64,000 bases of DNA from Adenanthera pavonina (GCA_026686845.1 JAIVEN010000009.1:40077001-40141000), one strand, 5' to 3'; positions 11,131 to 23,086 are shown, numbered from the stretch's first letter. The notes: generated from the letters alone by a model not told the origin. A program made the numbers and translations.

Positions 11131-11739
11131 AATCACAAGAAAATAGTGTGTGTGTGTGTGTGTCTCGCTCTCTATCTCTCCCCCTCTCTAGATAGAGATA
11201 AATTTACAAAAGCTTGTGGTTACAAAGATGAGCTTGGCTACATCATAGTGTGTATATATATATATGTATATAGACATTTCATTAACTTAAAAAATAAATA
11301 AATAGAAAAAATGATACACGAATATCTTATTCCAATGATTACAAAAAAAGGTACAAAAAGTACAAGGAATAATGGATTTAAAAAGCAGCAAATTTCAAAT
11401 GAAGATAAACTCCATTTTTGAAATGAAGCAGACAAAGACAAGAAACTAATCAAAGCTAGACGTAAAAACGAACAAATCATGAAATTGAATGAAGAATATA
11501 ATGAATTAATGTGCCCTATATATGCGACTCTACTTCCATATTCTTCCTTCGTCAATGGCGCTACGTCCACAATCTGCATGAAAATGAAAACCAAATTAAT
11601 TACGTCTAAAGAAAAGCACTTCCATAAAAGGAAATCATGGACACGTAAAAACATTAAAGAATTGCACTGAAACTTATTTCTAGTAAAGAGAGTCGATATA
11701 TAGAAGATGAACCTGATTGAAAAAATGAAGATAAAGAAT

Positions 11740-11892
11740 CTACGTCGTCTTTCTGGAGAAGGCTTTGTGGGCAGTAGGGTTATGAATCCCAGTTCTTGTA
11801 GTTTTAGAGGAATTAGAGCCCTGAGACTGAGGAGGTGGCCCAGTTGTGTAGCAAAGAAGATTCTGAATGTTTATGATCTGAGAACCACTCAT
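11740..11892 (-). CDS. Small proline-rich protein, copy 3 (50 aa, shortened)
   Basis: An open frame MSGSQIINIQNLL... with a single repeat unit (GPPPQSQGSNSSK) and a basic tail ending SRKTT. It aligns with the start and second unit of copy 1. The stop falls just before a conserved donor (CAATCAG|GTTC at about 11711-11712). The acceptor TTTTCATGCAG near 11577 and the start of the next exon also match copy 1. The TATA/telo-box leader of copies 1 and 2 is not visible upstream, so expression is uncertain. Confidence 0.4.
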   Translation of the reverse strand: MSGSQIINIQNLLCYTTGPPPQSQGSNSSKTTRTGIHNPTAHKAFSRKTT

Positions 11893-11899
11893 TTTTGGT

Positions 11900-12820
11900 T
11901 TCCAGGTTAAAGCTTGAAATATTGAAAATGGTGAGGGTTAGGGTTTTGGTGGTTCTAAATTTCTGTTAGTCTTAATATTGTTTTGCGGCGGACGATGATT
12001 TCGATCGAGGAACGTAGAATTCAAACGCGTTTGTCCATACACGGACGTGGATATCCTCTCCTGCCAAATTTTATCAAGACTTCTCTCCAACCAAATGTGG
12101 ACCATTAGATGAATCTGAAGGTTGAAGCACAAAATCAGATTTTTTTTCCCAGCAATGCTAATCTTTTTCCCTTTCTTTTTTTTTTCTCTCTTTTTTTGGG
12201 CAAATATACCCTATTCGTTTCGCATGAATTAAATTTTTCATTTAGCAAAACTGGAGGTGCAAATTTAAGTGAATGAACTGGACCATATATCTTTGACATC
12301 AAATAGACCATTATACCAAACTTTTGTTTCCTCTGCCAATTGTGTCTGTCATCTTCTATCCGAATCCTGAAAAACAGATATTGAGAGATAGAGATACCAT
12401 TCAAAGGCAAAAGGCAATTATGTGAGGTAGAATGGCAGCGTAGCGAGATTGGAGGAAGAATAGCAATGTTTTTTCACAGCGGGAAACATCTCTGTAAATT
12501 ATAATGTGTTTAGTGTGCTATAGTATGAAATTCCTTTACATCCCTTTGATCATATAGCCGGTGGAGATTCGGCTGGAGAGAAAATGGAGACAATGTGGCT
12601 GGAGAGGATCCAGGTCCGATATGCACAAGCAGTGTCTGCATGAAAATGTTGTGCAAATATTACGAATATTTTCCAACCTAATTACCTTTGATTTCCCTCT
12701 TAAATGTTTGACAGTCTTCAAAGGGAGTAGTTACACCATGTGGGGTAATGGGGTTCCAATATTATGATCCCTAACTTGCTGTGTTCACACTCACATACTC
12801 AAAAATATATAAAGAATGTA
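11900..12820. other. Intergenic, no gene seen
   Basis: A mixed stretch. A lysine-rich minus-strand frame at 12135-12410 depends on a T/C-rich tract and shows no recognisable domain, so it is not called. Confidence 0.5.
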
Positions 12821-13085
12821 CTTTCTCTTGTTTGTCCAGTTCTTTTTATTTGGTTCAAAATATAAAGGGTTATATAAGTTTTAGTAAGAGTTTACTTTTT
12901 TTACCTCTATTGATTATTGTCTCGTAAGTTAGAAAAAAGAAAGAAAAAGATGGAATGAATTTTCAAAATAATTTTTATTGGTAATTAATAAGAGTAAAAT
13001 TATGATATTGAGTTTTTTTTTAGAATTTTAAGATATACAACTAACTTTTTTTAATAAATATGAAACAATTATGGACTAGAGGGAC
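12821..13085. mobile_element. Stowaway-like MITE
   Basis: About 265 bp, AT-rich and non-coding, flanked by TA on both sides. The ends are imperfect inverted copies (CTTTCTCTTGTTTGTCCAG; on the minus strand GTCCCTCTAGTCCATAATTG). Confidence 0.5.
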
Positions 13086-14113
13086 TATATCTAATATCTA
13101 GGTCATTTATATTGTGGAAAAATGGATATTATTTATATTAAATAAACTGATAAATTTTTTTACATTTAAAAATATTGAAATAGAGAAAAATAGAGTTTAC
13201 ATCGTGTAATTAAATAGCTAGAGTTGGTAACCTGGCCTGGGTGCCAGGTATTTGATATGAGTTATCTAAAACAGGAAAAAGGAATTTTATTTAATTTAAT
13301 ATGAACTATAATCTTATATATTTAATTTAAGATTATAAAATTATACCATTTTACTTTATTTTAAAATAATTTTTAATGTTTAAATTTTGACCCATCTATT
13401 TAAATTTTCTTTCAACTAATTTTAATTTCTAGCAAATCTTTGAAAATCCTTTCAAGACAGAGGCTCACCTCATGTATCATATTATTAGTATTTTTTAAAT
13501 AGAAAATGCTTAAATGATCTATTTCATATTTTTTAAATATTTAAATGAAGTGGTCTATCTCTTTAAAATTTGAAATTAAATATATATATATACTAAATAT
13601 TGGATTTTAGTATTTAATTGAATTTTGGTATTAAATTTTTTATATATTTTTATTGATAGACTTCTCTAGGTCTAAAAAAAGAAAATATTTTTATTTTATT
13701 ATTTTTATAAATATTAATCTTCTAAATATTTCTTATTTATTGGTCCACAAAAAATTTTTCCACCCTTGTATATATTTTGAAACTTTTATTGATGGCCAAA
13801 AACTTGTATTTAAAAAAATTAAATATTATCATTCATCAAATTAGTTAGGTATGAACATTTTATTATATTCTTTACTTAAAAACATATTTGCAACTGTTGG
13901 CAAAAAAAAAAGGAAAAACATATTTGCAACTAATCTTAAGATATTTGGATTTGAAATAAAATAGAATCTTGAAGATTAATAGAGATATATAAAATAGTAT
14001 TTTCTAAAAAAATATTAAAATGAAATAAGAAGTAAAAGCTGGTTAAAAAAAAAAAAACAGAGCTGAAACTCACAAAAGTCATGACAATTGATGGGCCTTA
14101 TTAGATGTGGGCC
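13085..14113. other. AT-rich intergenic, no gene seen
   Basis: Very AT-rich sequence with no element ends identified. Confidence 0.6.
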
Positions 14114-14121
14114 CGCATGGT

Positions 14122-14553
14122 TAGAACCATCAAAATGGACCAAACCCGATAGATTGGCCCAAAAAGTCCGAAAAATGAGGTCTCAACTTTGAGAACAAAT
14201 ACATAATCTTGATTTTTTAAGTCCAACCCATTTAAGCCCGACCCGAAAAACCAGTTTATTTTTTTTATTATTTAAAACATTAAAAAATACATATTATTTT
14301 ATTAATTAATAATATATAAATTGTAAAATTTAAATATTATGTTAGTTTTTTATAAATTATGATGATAATTAGTTGTATTAATTCAAATAATTATATAAAA
14401 AAATTTTATAAAAAAATATTTAAAATATTAAAAATTAAAAAAAAAGCTCGTGGGTTGGCCTGTAGGCTCGATTTTACGGGTTTGGGCTTGAAAAATCAAG
14501 CCCGTTATCAAATCGGGCCTTTTACGTCGGCCCAACCTGATTTGACAACTCTA
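14122..14553. mobile_element. hAT-type MITE, copy 1, with perfect 8-bp TSD
   Basis: The 432-bp element begins TAGAACCATCAAA and ends TTTGACAACTCTA (minus strand: TAGAGTTGTCAAA). It is flanked by an exact 8-bp duplication CGCATGGT (14114-14121 and 14554-14561). GC-rich subterminal blocks with GGCCCG-type motifs surround a nearly pure AT core. There is no coding capacity. The same family occurs in the opposite orientation at 24096-24544. An 8-bp TSD with TA-G ends is typical of hAT. Confidence 0.85.
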
Positions 14554-14561
14554 CGCATGGT

Positions 14562-16085
14562 ATAAGTGAAATATTGACATGTGTGGGTCTCACACAATAA
14601 AAAATAATTAAGGTATAATGAAGATATTTTTTATTGAAATTGAGTAGTGACAATAAAAAAATTGATTTGAACTGAACAGTGAAATTAACAGTAAATTAAG
14701 CCTGAATGAATAGAAAATAATTCTAACTAATACATTTAAGAGCTGGTTGGATCGAGCTTTATTATATATATAATATGATATGATTTCATTTGAACAATTT
14801 AAAAGAAATATATATTTGATTGATAGTTAAACTATGTTCATTTGATTTTTTTTTTCTTGAAAGATTTGTATGTGTTGAGGAACATGCGAAATCTGTATCT
14901 CATGGATTTTTCATTAATTTTTGACGGATTTTAACTGTGAGAAATTTCTTGTTTTATTGTAGTATACATTAACTTTTTTTAAGTCTTAATTGCATTCCTC
15001 TTTTCTTATTACATACTTATATAGGACTCGAAATAAATAATCCATTTCTATGCCCTCTACTCATTAATTAATGAGGTTTCACATTATCTAATTTAACTTT
15101 TTTTTAATCAAAATATCATTTATTCACAATTATTAAGTAATATTTTAAACACACATATGAATCAATTTTTGGAAAAAACTCATATATATTTAATTTAGTA
15201 TATTATCATCCCTCAATAAGGGATGGAAACTTTTAAACACACATATGAAGTGAGTGGGTATGTGGGCATATAGTTGAGGAGGCAAAAGCTTTGGATTACT
15301 AGATGTGCATTAGGTGGTTTTCTCAAGTCCTGCAAGTCCAATTGGGAGAAAAAAAAAGAAGGGGAAATCACGTCCTGGGATCAGCATCTTAAATTAATTA
15401 CAAATGGGGACTTTTAACTAAAGACCAGTGGTAAAAAGGGGAGACTGAGTTGCAAAATTGAAAGAATAAATAGTAAAAAATTCTGCTTTGTAATTAATTT
15501 GGGATATTGATCCCAAAATGTGATTCCCCCAAAAAAGAATGTGTTTTAGTTGAAAAAGAACTAGAGTAGAAGTGAACCTTGAATGCTTAAAGGTTCTCAC
15601 CAATTTAGAGGTGAAGGCTCTTAAGTGCTACATTAGTAAAAAGTGAGTGAGTATATAGATATATGAGTTAGATGGTAAGTACTATTGACTGTCACCTGCA
15701 TTAGATAATTATGCTAAGTCTGTACGTGCAATTGGTCCAAAAAATTTACTTTATTATCATATTATAATATTGATTAATTTTGATCATAATAATTACAATA
15801 TTTATTAATTTTATAATTTAAAAATTTTAAAGACATTTATTTGAACTTTTTCATCATATGCTCCCAAACAAAAAGTTATATATACATATGTGTTAACTTT
15901 ATTATCACATTCCAAAAGAATTACAACTGTTTTTATGTATCCTTTCTTAATTCCCAAAAGTTTCTGCCTCATTTCTTATTAAAATTGAAGCTTTAATCTC
16001 CATTACCGTTTTAGATGAGAACCTAAAAGCAAGAATATGCATGCCTTGTCGTAGCGAGCGCGAACAGATAATATAAATATATATA
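14562..16085. other. AT-rich intergenic, no gene seen
   Basis: No coding signal. A 12-bp piece (AAACACACATAT) is repeated at 15148 and 15236, without clear element structure. Confidence 0.5.
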
Positions 16086-16113
16086 TGTCATTATATGTAT
16101 ATATATAATGACA
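16086..16113. repeat. Short perfect palindrome
   Basis: TGTCATTATAT, a 6-base loop, and its exact complement form an 11-bp stem inside an AT-rich tract. No function is evident. Confidence 0.6.
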
Positions 16114-18050
16114 GTTAGGGACTTATTAAGAAAGATATATAGTGACTGTTTAAAGATATATAGGGACTTAATGGAAATGAAATTTTGATAACATAGCATA
16201 AAAACTTCTGAAAGCGGAGACTCACTTGCAAAAACTACACATCTTAGTTGTAAATTAAACTTGTAATTTATGCGTAATTCAAATTCTTTTCCTTTTAAAT
16301 TTCAATTTTTCTTTCTTTCCTTAAATAGGATACTAATTAAATTGGATGCCAAAAAATATGACTATATTTATTTTTAATGAAATGACTTATATGCTTTAAA
16401 AATATGTATTACAGACAAATTTTAGGAAGAAAATTATAAAAAAAACTTAAATTTTACATATATGTTAAATAAATGTATGTATTTTAGGTGTGTTTGGGCT
16501 GCAATTGAATTGGACCAATCTTCAATGGGAAAAAGGACAGAAAAGGGCCTAGCTAGAATAAACCCTAATTAATTAAGCAAACAAATTGCCAACAATATTT
16601 ATGCTCTTTACCAAAAAAAAAAAAACAATATTTAAGCTCTCTCCGAGAGCCTTACTTTTGTTAATTCTCATCCTGACATTTACATAACGTACACCTGACA
16701 TCCTTAGAAGGCTTGGGACTAACTCTGGTTATCATACCTGTGTTCTTATTTATTTGTTTAATTGCTCATGTTCCATGTTCTCAGCATTGTAACTATTTGA
16801 CTAGTAATTTTTTAAATACAAATGTTGGCTAACAAATTGTTATCATATTATAAAATTAATTAATTAATTTTAAATATTTTAGATACATTTATTAAAAATT
16901 ATTTATTTTGTAACTTTAAACATAGACATATGATTTTTAAAAAAATTTCATCAAATTTAAAAATGATATAATTTTGATCGTATTGATTATAAAATTTATT
17001 AATTTTATACCTCATAAAAAATTAATCAAAATCAACTTATAGAAAAAAATTTAATTAATTTATTTAATATAATGAGAGATAAACTCGTTAATATGATTTT
17101 TAATTAATAAATAATATTTTAAAATGTTTTTGGAATACTCCTAACAATGTTAACATATTGGATTAAAAAGAGGGAGAGAGACAATTTACTTTTCTTTTAT
17201 TTCTTTAAGAAAGCTCAAGAATACTTTATACAACGTTCATTATCTTCGTATCAGAAAATCAGTGTGCAGAACTTTTTTCTGGTTTAAAAGAAATATGAAT
17301 GATTAATATCAATGCATAGCAAAACTTTAAACAATAAATATATAAACATACATAAAACAAATAATGGTAGGAATACTTATTTTAAAAAATTTAATGAGAG
17401 AGGTAAAAATTATGGGACATAATTTTAAAAAAATTACTATCAACGAATCAATGAGTATAATTATAAAATTTTAGCAATTATTATTTTTAAAAGGACATAA
17501 TTTTAGTAGATAGATCACCAGCACTTATAATATGATGAAGCCTTTAGTTTGCCTTTGTTCATTATAGGGAAAATTACACTCAATGGTTCATATGAGTCAA
17601 TTTTTATTACAATGGACCATAAAATTCATAATTATTAGATTGAAGGAGCAAAAGATAGTCGATGAACCTTTTTTTCTTTATTTAAAGTACCTATGGTTCG
17701 AAAGGAACACTTTGAAAGTAAATTTCCTCTCTAACCCTTAAAAAATAGTAACGGTGAAATGAAATGTTTTGAAGACAAATTTGGTGCTAATGAAGGTAGC
17801 TTTTTCTAAAGCTTTTGCATAGGCCATGCGATAGCCATCAAGGAATTGCTTGCCTCTTTATGCCACTTCCAAACCTTGTTACATTACAGTCTGTCTCATA
17901 AATATGCATCACTTAATCTATCTAAAGAAGTCGCCACCAAGCCCTCACATGATCTGAGTTTCATTAACTCTCTGCAACTTTCTAAAACATCAAATAGGGG
18001 ACCACGCTATCCTAATAATGCATCTTTATAACAGTTAGATGGTCACTACT
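16114..18050. other. AT-rich intergenic, no confident gene
   Basis: Mostly very AT-rich. Sequence around 17780-18040 has more balanced composition and could be an old gene fragment on the minus strand, but I could not read a recognisable protein from it. Confidence 0.45.
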
Positions 18051-18051
18051 A

Positions 18052-18652
18052 CTCCCTCCATTTTTTGTCCCACAATATACGTAATATAAAAATGGGTGAT
18101 TTACTCTTTCTACCTCTTATTTATTATATTATTAATATTATAATTTATATTATATTTAATGAAAGGAGTTAAATTAATAAAAATAAAATTAAAAATTTTG
18201 GATTTTTTATAAATTAAAAAATATAATAAAAATTTTTTAATATGCATAAAATCTCTTTTATTACCTCAAAATATGAGACAAAATAAGTATATCTCAAATT
18301 AAATTTATTATTTGCTATTCTTTCAAAAATAGTAATAATGAATAAGTAGTGTTTTGAGGGAAAATTTGGTGTAAGGTATTATCTAATTCTTTTCTATATG
18401 TCATTTAAAATTTTAGCACACAGATTAAGAAATATAATTAATATGATAGAATTTCTTTCAAAATTTTCTAATATGCCCTTTAATAAATGAGTAGGTAAAA
18501 AAGAAATAATTAATGTTATGTTTGACTTTTAAAAAAATGAATAAAGGTATAGTTAAAAAACTAGTAATTAATATTTTAAAAGTTAAAAGTGATAGATAAA
18601 GAAAAATAAAAAATTTTCTTAAAATCTAATGGTTAAAAAGAAATAAATGGAG
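18052..18652. mobile_element. Stowaway-like element
   Basis: Bounded by TA on both sides, starting CTCCCTCCATTTTTTGTCCC and ending ATAAATGGAG. CTCCCTCC-type ends and a TA target are typical of plant Stowaway MITEs. At about 600 bp it is long for a MITE, and the inverted ends match only partly, so it may contain another insertion. Confidence 0.5.
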
Positions 18653-19127
18653 TAACCTTTTGGTTAGCAAGGGACCACGTTTGCTTTGGAGTCCTTTTGA
18701 AAGTATAACCCTTCCAGAACATTGGATAAAGTGATATCCACCCTTAACTTAATTACAAATTTACGTTGGCTATTAATTAATCCCCTCCAATCTATTTATA
18801 AGATGTTATAATATAATACATGAATATTAGAGAGTTAGTTATACTTTTAAAGTTATAAAAAAAATTAGTGCAAACTTCTAATTTTAACCCTACTCAATAA
18901 AAATTAAAACAATTTATAAGGCAATAAAATCATTACATGAAAGATAAAAAAGGAAATTCAAATAAAAAGGACACAATATTTTATAAATAGAATCAAGCAA
19001 ATAATCTAAATAACACTTTATAAATAAGATCAGATGAAGTAATATTTATTTCAATTTTTTTCTAATCACAAATTCATTGTATATAATATAATAAAATAAT
19101 AGACTCACCAGTGTGTATACTTAAAGA

Positions 19128-19366
19128 AAGTGTTATTCAACTAGCGTAGATTGGAAATGGGTAAAAAAAATAACTCACATTCCACTAGAATATGAGTTTG
19201 AATCATACTACCAAGTGTCAATATGAGCACTCAATTAGTGGGTAATATATAAATATTTCTATAAGCATTTTTTAAGATGTAAGGCTTGCTTTGACTCTGG
19301 TTAGCTCTCATAACCCAACTCACATAGACCTTTGTTTAATATAAAAAAAAAGTAAGCATTATTCAA
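19128..19366 (+). mobile_element. tRNA-derived SINE with A-rich tail
   Basis: The body spans 19141-19353. Near the start is an A-box-like TAGCGTAGATTGG, and about 45 bp further a B-box-like GAGTTTGAATC, the internal pol III promoter layout of tRNA-derived SINEs. The 3' end is a run of nine A. A 13-bp target duplication with two mismatches flanks it (19128-19140 AAGTGTTATTCAA and 19354-19366 AAGCATTATTCAA). The boxes are eroded, so it is probably silent. Confidence 0.6.
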
Positions 19367-20180
19367 AATCTCATTTTTAATTTTTTATAATGTTATATCT
19401 ATTAAAATAATATTTTAAAAAAGTCAAAAAATAAACTAGGGTCAAAATTAGAATTGTTCCTAATTGACAATAATATCATGAATTTTTTAAACTATTGATA
19501 ATTACCAATTAATCATCAGTAATATTACTTTATATAATTTTAATTTTATAAAGTATATTAATTCAACATATATACTACTTTTTTCAATAAAAGTTTCATA
19601 TACATGTCATTCATTATGGTTTTTCTTGAATTCACCCACATACATTAAAATTACAACTCAACAACAAAAGCATTAAGTGCAACTCTATATTACTGAAAAT
19701 GGTAAATATATTATCCCTCTTTGCCTTTGTCTATTTTTTTTTCTTACCACCATAATTTATTTCTATTATCACCACTCATCCTTCCTCTACCTTTTCATAC
19801 TAGTTACTCTCTCCTCGCCCATACCCCTCTTTCATGAAATTGGTTCCATTAAAGATGAACTAGGAAATGTTTATCTTCAATTAAATGTTATATATTATTT
19901 GCAAGGGGAAGAAGCACCTAACCTCTTAATTAAATGTGTACGTCTAACTTGAACCTGAGGACAACATATATAGTTATTATTATTAGTAATAAGAAAAGTG
20001 GAGCTTGATGATCTATTAATATAAAAGTGCAAACTATCGTACAATCCATTCCCTTCAATATGTAGGAGCAACCTTTCTGCTTCTTTAGTGATGGTAGGGG
20101 TAGAAGAAGAAAGCATCAACCTTCAAAAGAGATGAGACTATGGACACTTCCTCACTCACATGCATCGAGCTTTGAGAGAT
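19367..20180. other. Intergenic, no confident gene
   Basis: AT-rich. A plus-strand frame at 19677-19952 is hydrophobic only because of T-runs and is not supported as a gene. Confidence 0.5.
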
Positions 20181-20355
20181 CATCCTAAGAAGGAGATGTG
20201 TGAGTGAGGACAAAGCACACTGAAATGTCTTGTGTTGGTTCGTGGAGACAGTCATCAATCCCAAATAAGTAGCCGAACGTTACCGTTGGTACCAGAGCCC
20301 AACCTCTCTCAGTACGATATGGTTCGGGGACGAATCAAGAGGAAGGTGGTGGACA

Positions 20356-20780
20356 TGTGATATCTGAGTGCTGAAGAGGGTAGGGAGTGATTGCTAGTGC
20401 AAGAAAAGGGGGTGAGATAAAAGTGATGAGGCACAGACAAGGAGCGGCTCCTGACAAGCTTCTAAACGGGAGGGGCATATGAATAAATCGAATACATACC
20501 AGAATGAGAGGGATCCAGAGACTGTATAGATATGAGACTTCACAGTTAAAGGATAGCTTAAAGAAATTGATAGGTACTACCTATACCAACAAGGTGCATC
20601 TACATTTTCGGTAGCCTATCTCTTAAGAATTTCTCAGTTAAATGTGCTTGACTTGGAGCAATTATGGGATGAGTGACTTCCTGAGAAGGAGGTGTGTGAG
20701 TGAGAATAAAGTACATCGAAATGTCTTGTGTTGGTTTTCGGGGACAATCATCAATCTCAAATAAGCGGCCTAACGTTACC
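20356..20780 (+). repeat. Cassandra LTR2 with 5S-derived segment
   Basis: Starts TGTGATATC. The 5S-like part is about 20581-20690 and keeps CAGTTAAATGTGCTTG (A-box region of 5S) and GGGATGAGTGACTTCCTGAG (C-box region). Several mismatches to plant 5S rRNA show it is not a functional rRNA gene. Confidence 0.8.
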
Positions 20781-20782
20781 GT

Positions 20783-20794
20783 TGGTATCAAAGC
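20783..20794 (+). other. Cassandra primer-binding site, second internal domain
   Basis: TGGTATCAAAGC, one mismatch from the initiator Met tRNA complement. The equivalents are at 20287-20298 (TGGTACCAGAGC) and 21262-21273 (exact TGGTATCAGAGC). Confidence 0.75.
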
Positions 20795-20851
20795 CTAGTA
20801 TCTCTCAGTACAATATGGTTCAGGGACGAACCAAGTGGAAGATGGTGGGAA

Positions 20852-21259
20852 TGTGACATCCGAGCACTAATGAGGGCGGGGAGTGATTGCCGGTGCAAGA
20901 AAAGGGGGTGAGATAAAAGTGATGAGGCATGGAGAAGGAGCGGCTCATGGCAAGCTTCTAAGCGGGAGGGACATATGAATGAATCAAATATATACAAAAT
21001 TAAAGAGATCCAGAGACTATATAGTTAAAAGATAGCTTAAAGGAATTGATAGGTACTACTTATACCAACAAGGTGCACTTACATTTTCGGTAGACTATCC
21101 CTTAAGAACTTCTCAGTTAAGTGTGCTTGACCTGGAGCAATTCTGGGATGGGTAACCTCATGGGAATGAGGTGTGTGAGTGAGGACAAGGTACACCAAAA
21201 GGGCTTGTGTTGGTTTGTGGGGACAGTCATCAATCCCAAATAAGCGGTCGGACGTTACG
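20852..21259 (+). repeat. Cassandra LTR3
   Basis: Starts TGTGACATCC. The 5S-derived part around 21075-21170 is the best preserved, with CAGTTAAGTGTGCTTGACC and GGGATGGGTAACCTC. Confidence 0.8.
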
Positions 21260-21330
21260 GTTGGTATCAGAGCTCAACCTCTCTGAGTACGATATAGTTT
21301 GGGGATGAACCAAACAGAAGGTGGTGGGCA

Positions 21331-21755
21331 TATGATATCCGAGCGCTGATGAAGGTGGGGAGTGATTACCGATGCAAGAAAAGGGAGTGAGATAAAAGTG
21401 ATGAGGCACAGACAAGGAATGCCTCCTGGCAGGCTTCTAAGCGGGAGGGGCATATAAATGAATCAAATATATATCGGAATGAGAGGGATTCAGAGACTAT
21501 CTAAATATGGGACTATACAGTTAAATGATGACTTAAAAGAATTAATAGGTACTATCTATGCCAACAAGATGCACCTATATTTTCAGTAGCATATCCCTTA
21601 AGAACTTATCAGTTATGTGTGCTTGACTTGGAGCAATTCTGGAAGGGGTAACCTCCTGGGAAGGAGGTGCTTAAGTAAAGACAAAACACACCAAAAGAGC
21701 TTGTATTGGTTTGTGGGAATAGTCATCAATCCCAAGGAAGCAGCCAGACGTTACA
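21331..21755 (+). repeat. Cassandra LTR4 (terminal)
   Basis: Starts TATGATATCC (first G changed) and ends CGTTACA, after which the sequence turns to unrelated T-rich DNA with no primer site. This marks the true 3' edge of the array. Confidence 0.8.
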
Positions 21756-21819
21756 TTTTTTATTCTTCTGTTTTTGAGCCTCTTTTGTTTCTTACCTCGT
21801 CTCTTGAATTTACTTTACT

Positions 21820-22012
21820 ATATTGTACAATTTCTGCATGCGAGGAAAGAGATTTGAGAGAAGCTTCATGTACTCCTTTCTTGGCTGTTTTCCATTCTCT
21901 TATGATTCTGTTTCTGATCCTCTCTTCCTTAATTTGTCTGCTGTATATTTAATTATATTACTATATTAATTGCACACTTCTTCATGCGAGGAGAGAGATT
22001 TGAGAGAGGGAG
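21820..22012. repeat. Imperfect direct repeat
   Basis: A segment with TACTATATT, then CATGCGAGGAAAGAGATTTG, is repeated about 140 bp later with CATGCGAGGAGAGAGATTTG. Origin unknown. Confidence 0.5.
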
Positions 22013-22195
22013 GAGAAGTAATGCCCTGCTCCTGCAAACTTCTACGTACGTGAAAATGACTGAAAGATTCATATAGTTTTGTTTTCTTTTTCCTATTGCA
22101 CAGTCCTTTATTTAGTAATGCATCGCCATCGAGGGATTTCTCATTAAAAAAAGTAGCCTTTCATGTGTCCCAAGTGGCACCAATCTTTCGCTACT

Positions 22196-22218
22196 TGTGT
22201 GTGTGTGTGTGTGTGTGT
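22196..22218. repeat. (TG)n microsatellite
   Basis: A perfect dinucleotide run followed by a T-run. Confidence 0.9.
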
Positions 22219-22219
22219 T

Positions 22220-23086
22220 TTTTTTAATTTTCATGTTCTCATTTACTATAAAACTGAGGATGTTATTGGTAGCACAACCTCACCTTTATGAGAGCCTCTT
22301 TCAGAGATACAACAATATTATCTCACGATTGACCTTGAGGACAAGGTCAATCACCTTTATTATCATATAATTAAAATATATTGTAAAAGAAAAGAGAGGA
22401 AAAATGTTTTTGGAAAACTCATTTTTTTGGGGAATTACAAATCATCTTCATCATCATATAATTAAAAGTAGGATGAACTTTGTATAAAAAAAAAATAGGA
22501 TGAACTATACATTAGTCAAACAATGCACTCTATCTCTTGAGCTCTATGTTCTTCTATTTTTATTTTCTTTTCCATTTAAGTGAATTCCATTTTTCTCATT
22601 CATTTATTCATTCTTTTACAGGTAAAGTTTATTTTTTCCTTTTTTTTAGGTGGCTCACATGTTTTTTCTTTTTTTTCCTCAAATTCAATTTTTTAATTAA
22701 AAAATCTATATTAATATTAATTAATATTATTTTATATCAATTTTTTTAGGAATATGGAGAATTAATGATAAAATTCTTTCTGAATTCAATAAAATGTGCC
22801 ATATGTGTTGGGGAGAAAAATTTAGTTAGAATTAAAATCACAAATTTATTACAAATTAAGGTTTACTATATATTTAATTATAAAAAGATATTAAATATTT
22901 TTAAATAAAATAAAAAATGATGAAATTGTTAAAATGCCCCTAAAACTTCTATCCTCCTCCCCACCATTGCCCGCATTCTCACCAATCATGAGCCGATGGT
23001 TAGTGGCTGCCAATCAATAGCTACCACAATCAGTCAACATCGATGAATGGTCATTAGTTGCTAGTGAACGGTTGCTAATGATAAAT
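22220..23086. other. Intergenic, no gene seen
   Basis: AT-rich with T-runs. The short frame at 22537-22749 is a poly-F artefact. The stretch 22960-23080 is less AT-rich but no product is readable. Confidence 0.5.

Larger units (their letters stand above)
20181..21755 (+). mobile_element. Tandem Cassandra-type TRIM array (four LTRs, three internal domains)
   Basis: The unit is an LTR that carries a degenerate 5S rRNA segment, then a TGGTATCAGAGC-type primer-binding site (initiator Met tRNA), a ~70-bp internal stretch, a purine-rich tract (GGAAGGTGGTGG), and the next LTR starting TGTGAYATC. Order: LTR1 fragment 20181-20284, LTR2 20356-20780, LTR3 20852-21259, LTR4 21331-21755 ending GTTACA. 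Cassandra TRIMs are non-autonomous, encode no protein and are known for 5S-bearing LTRs. This head-to-tail chain sharing LTRs points to recombination between LTRs or tandem duplication. The first LTR lacks its 5' part, so no target duplication can be read. Confidence 0.85.

Noticed and set aside
11238..11654. 138-codon minus-strand frame
   Set aside because: It spans the putative acceptor of mini-gene copy 3 and then runs into hydrophobic T-rich sequence. Only the first ~30 residues after the acceptor resemble the copy-1 exon, and they lie after the stop.
12135..12410. 91-codon lysine-rich minus-strand frame
   Set aside because: Much of the basic tail is the complement of a T/C homopolymer tract. 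No family, promoter or splice context.
16086..16113. Rho-independent-type terminator
   Set aside because: The palindrome is AT-only and the sequence is eukaryotic; no adjacent transcript is supported.
20581..21672. Functional 5S rRNA genes
   Set aside because: The 5S-like segments carry many substitutions, lack a clean gene end and T-terminator, and sit inside LTRs next to PBS and purine tracts.
22537..22749. 70-codon frame rich in F
   Set aside because: Produced by T-runs; no conserved motif.
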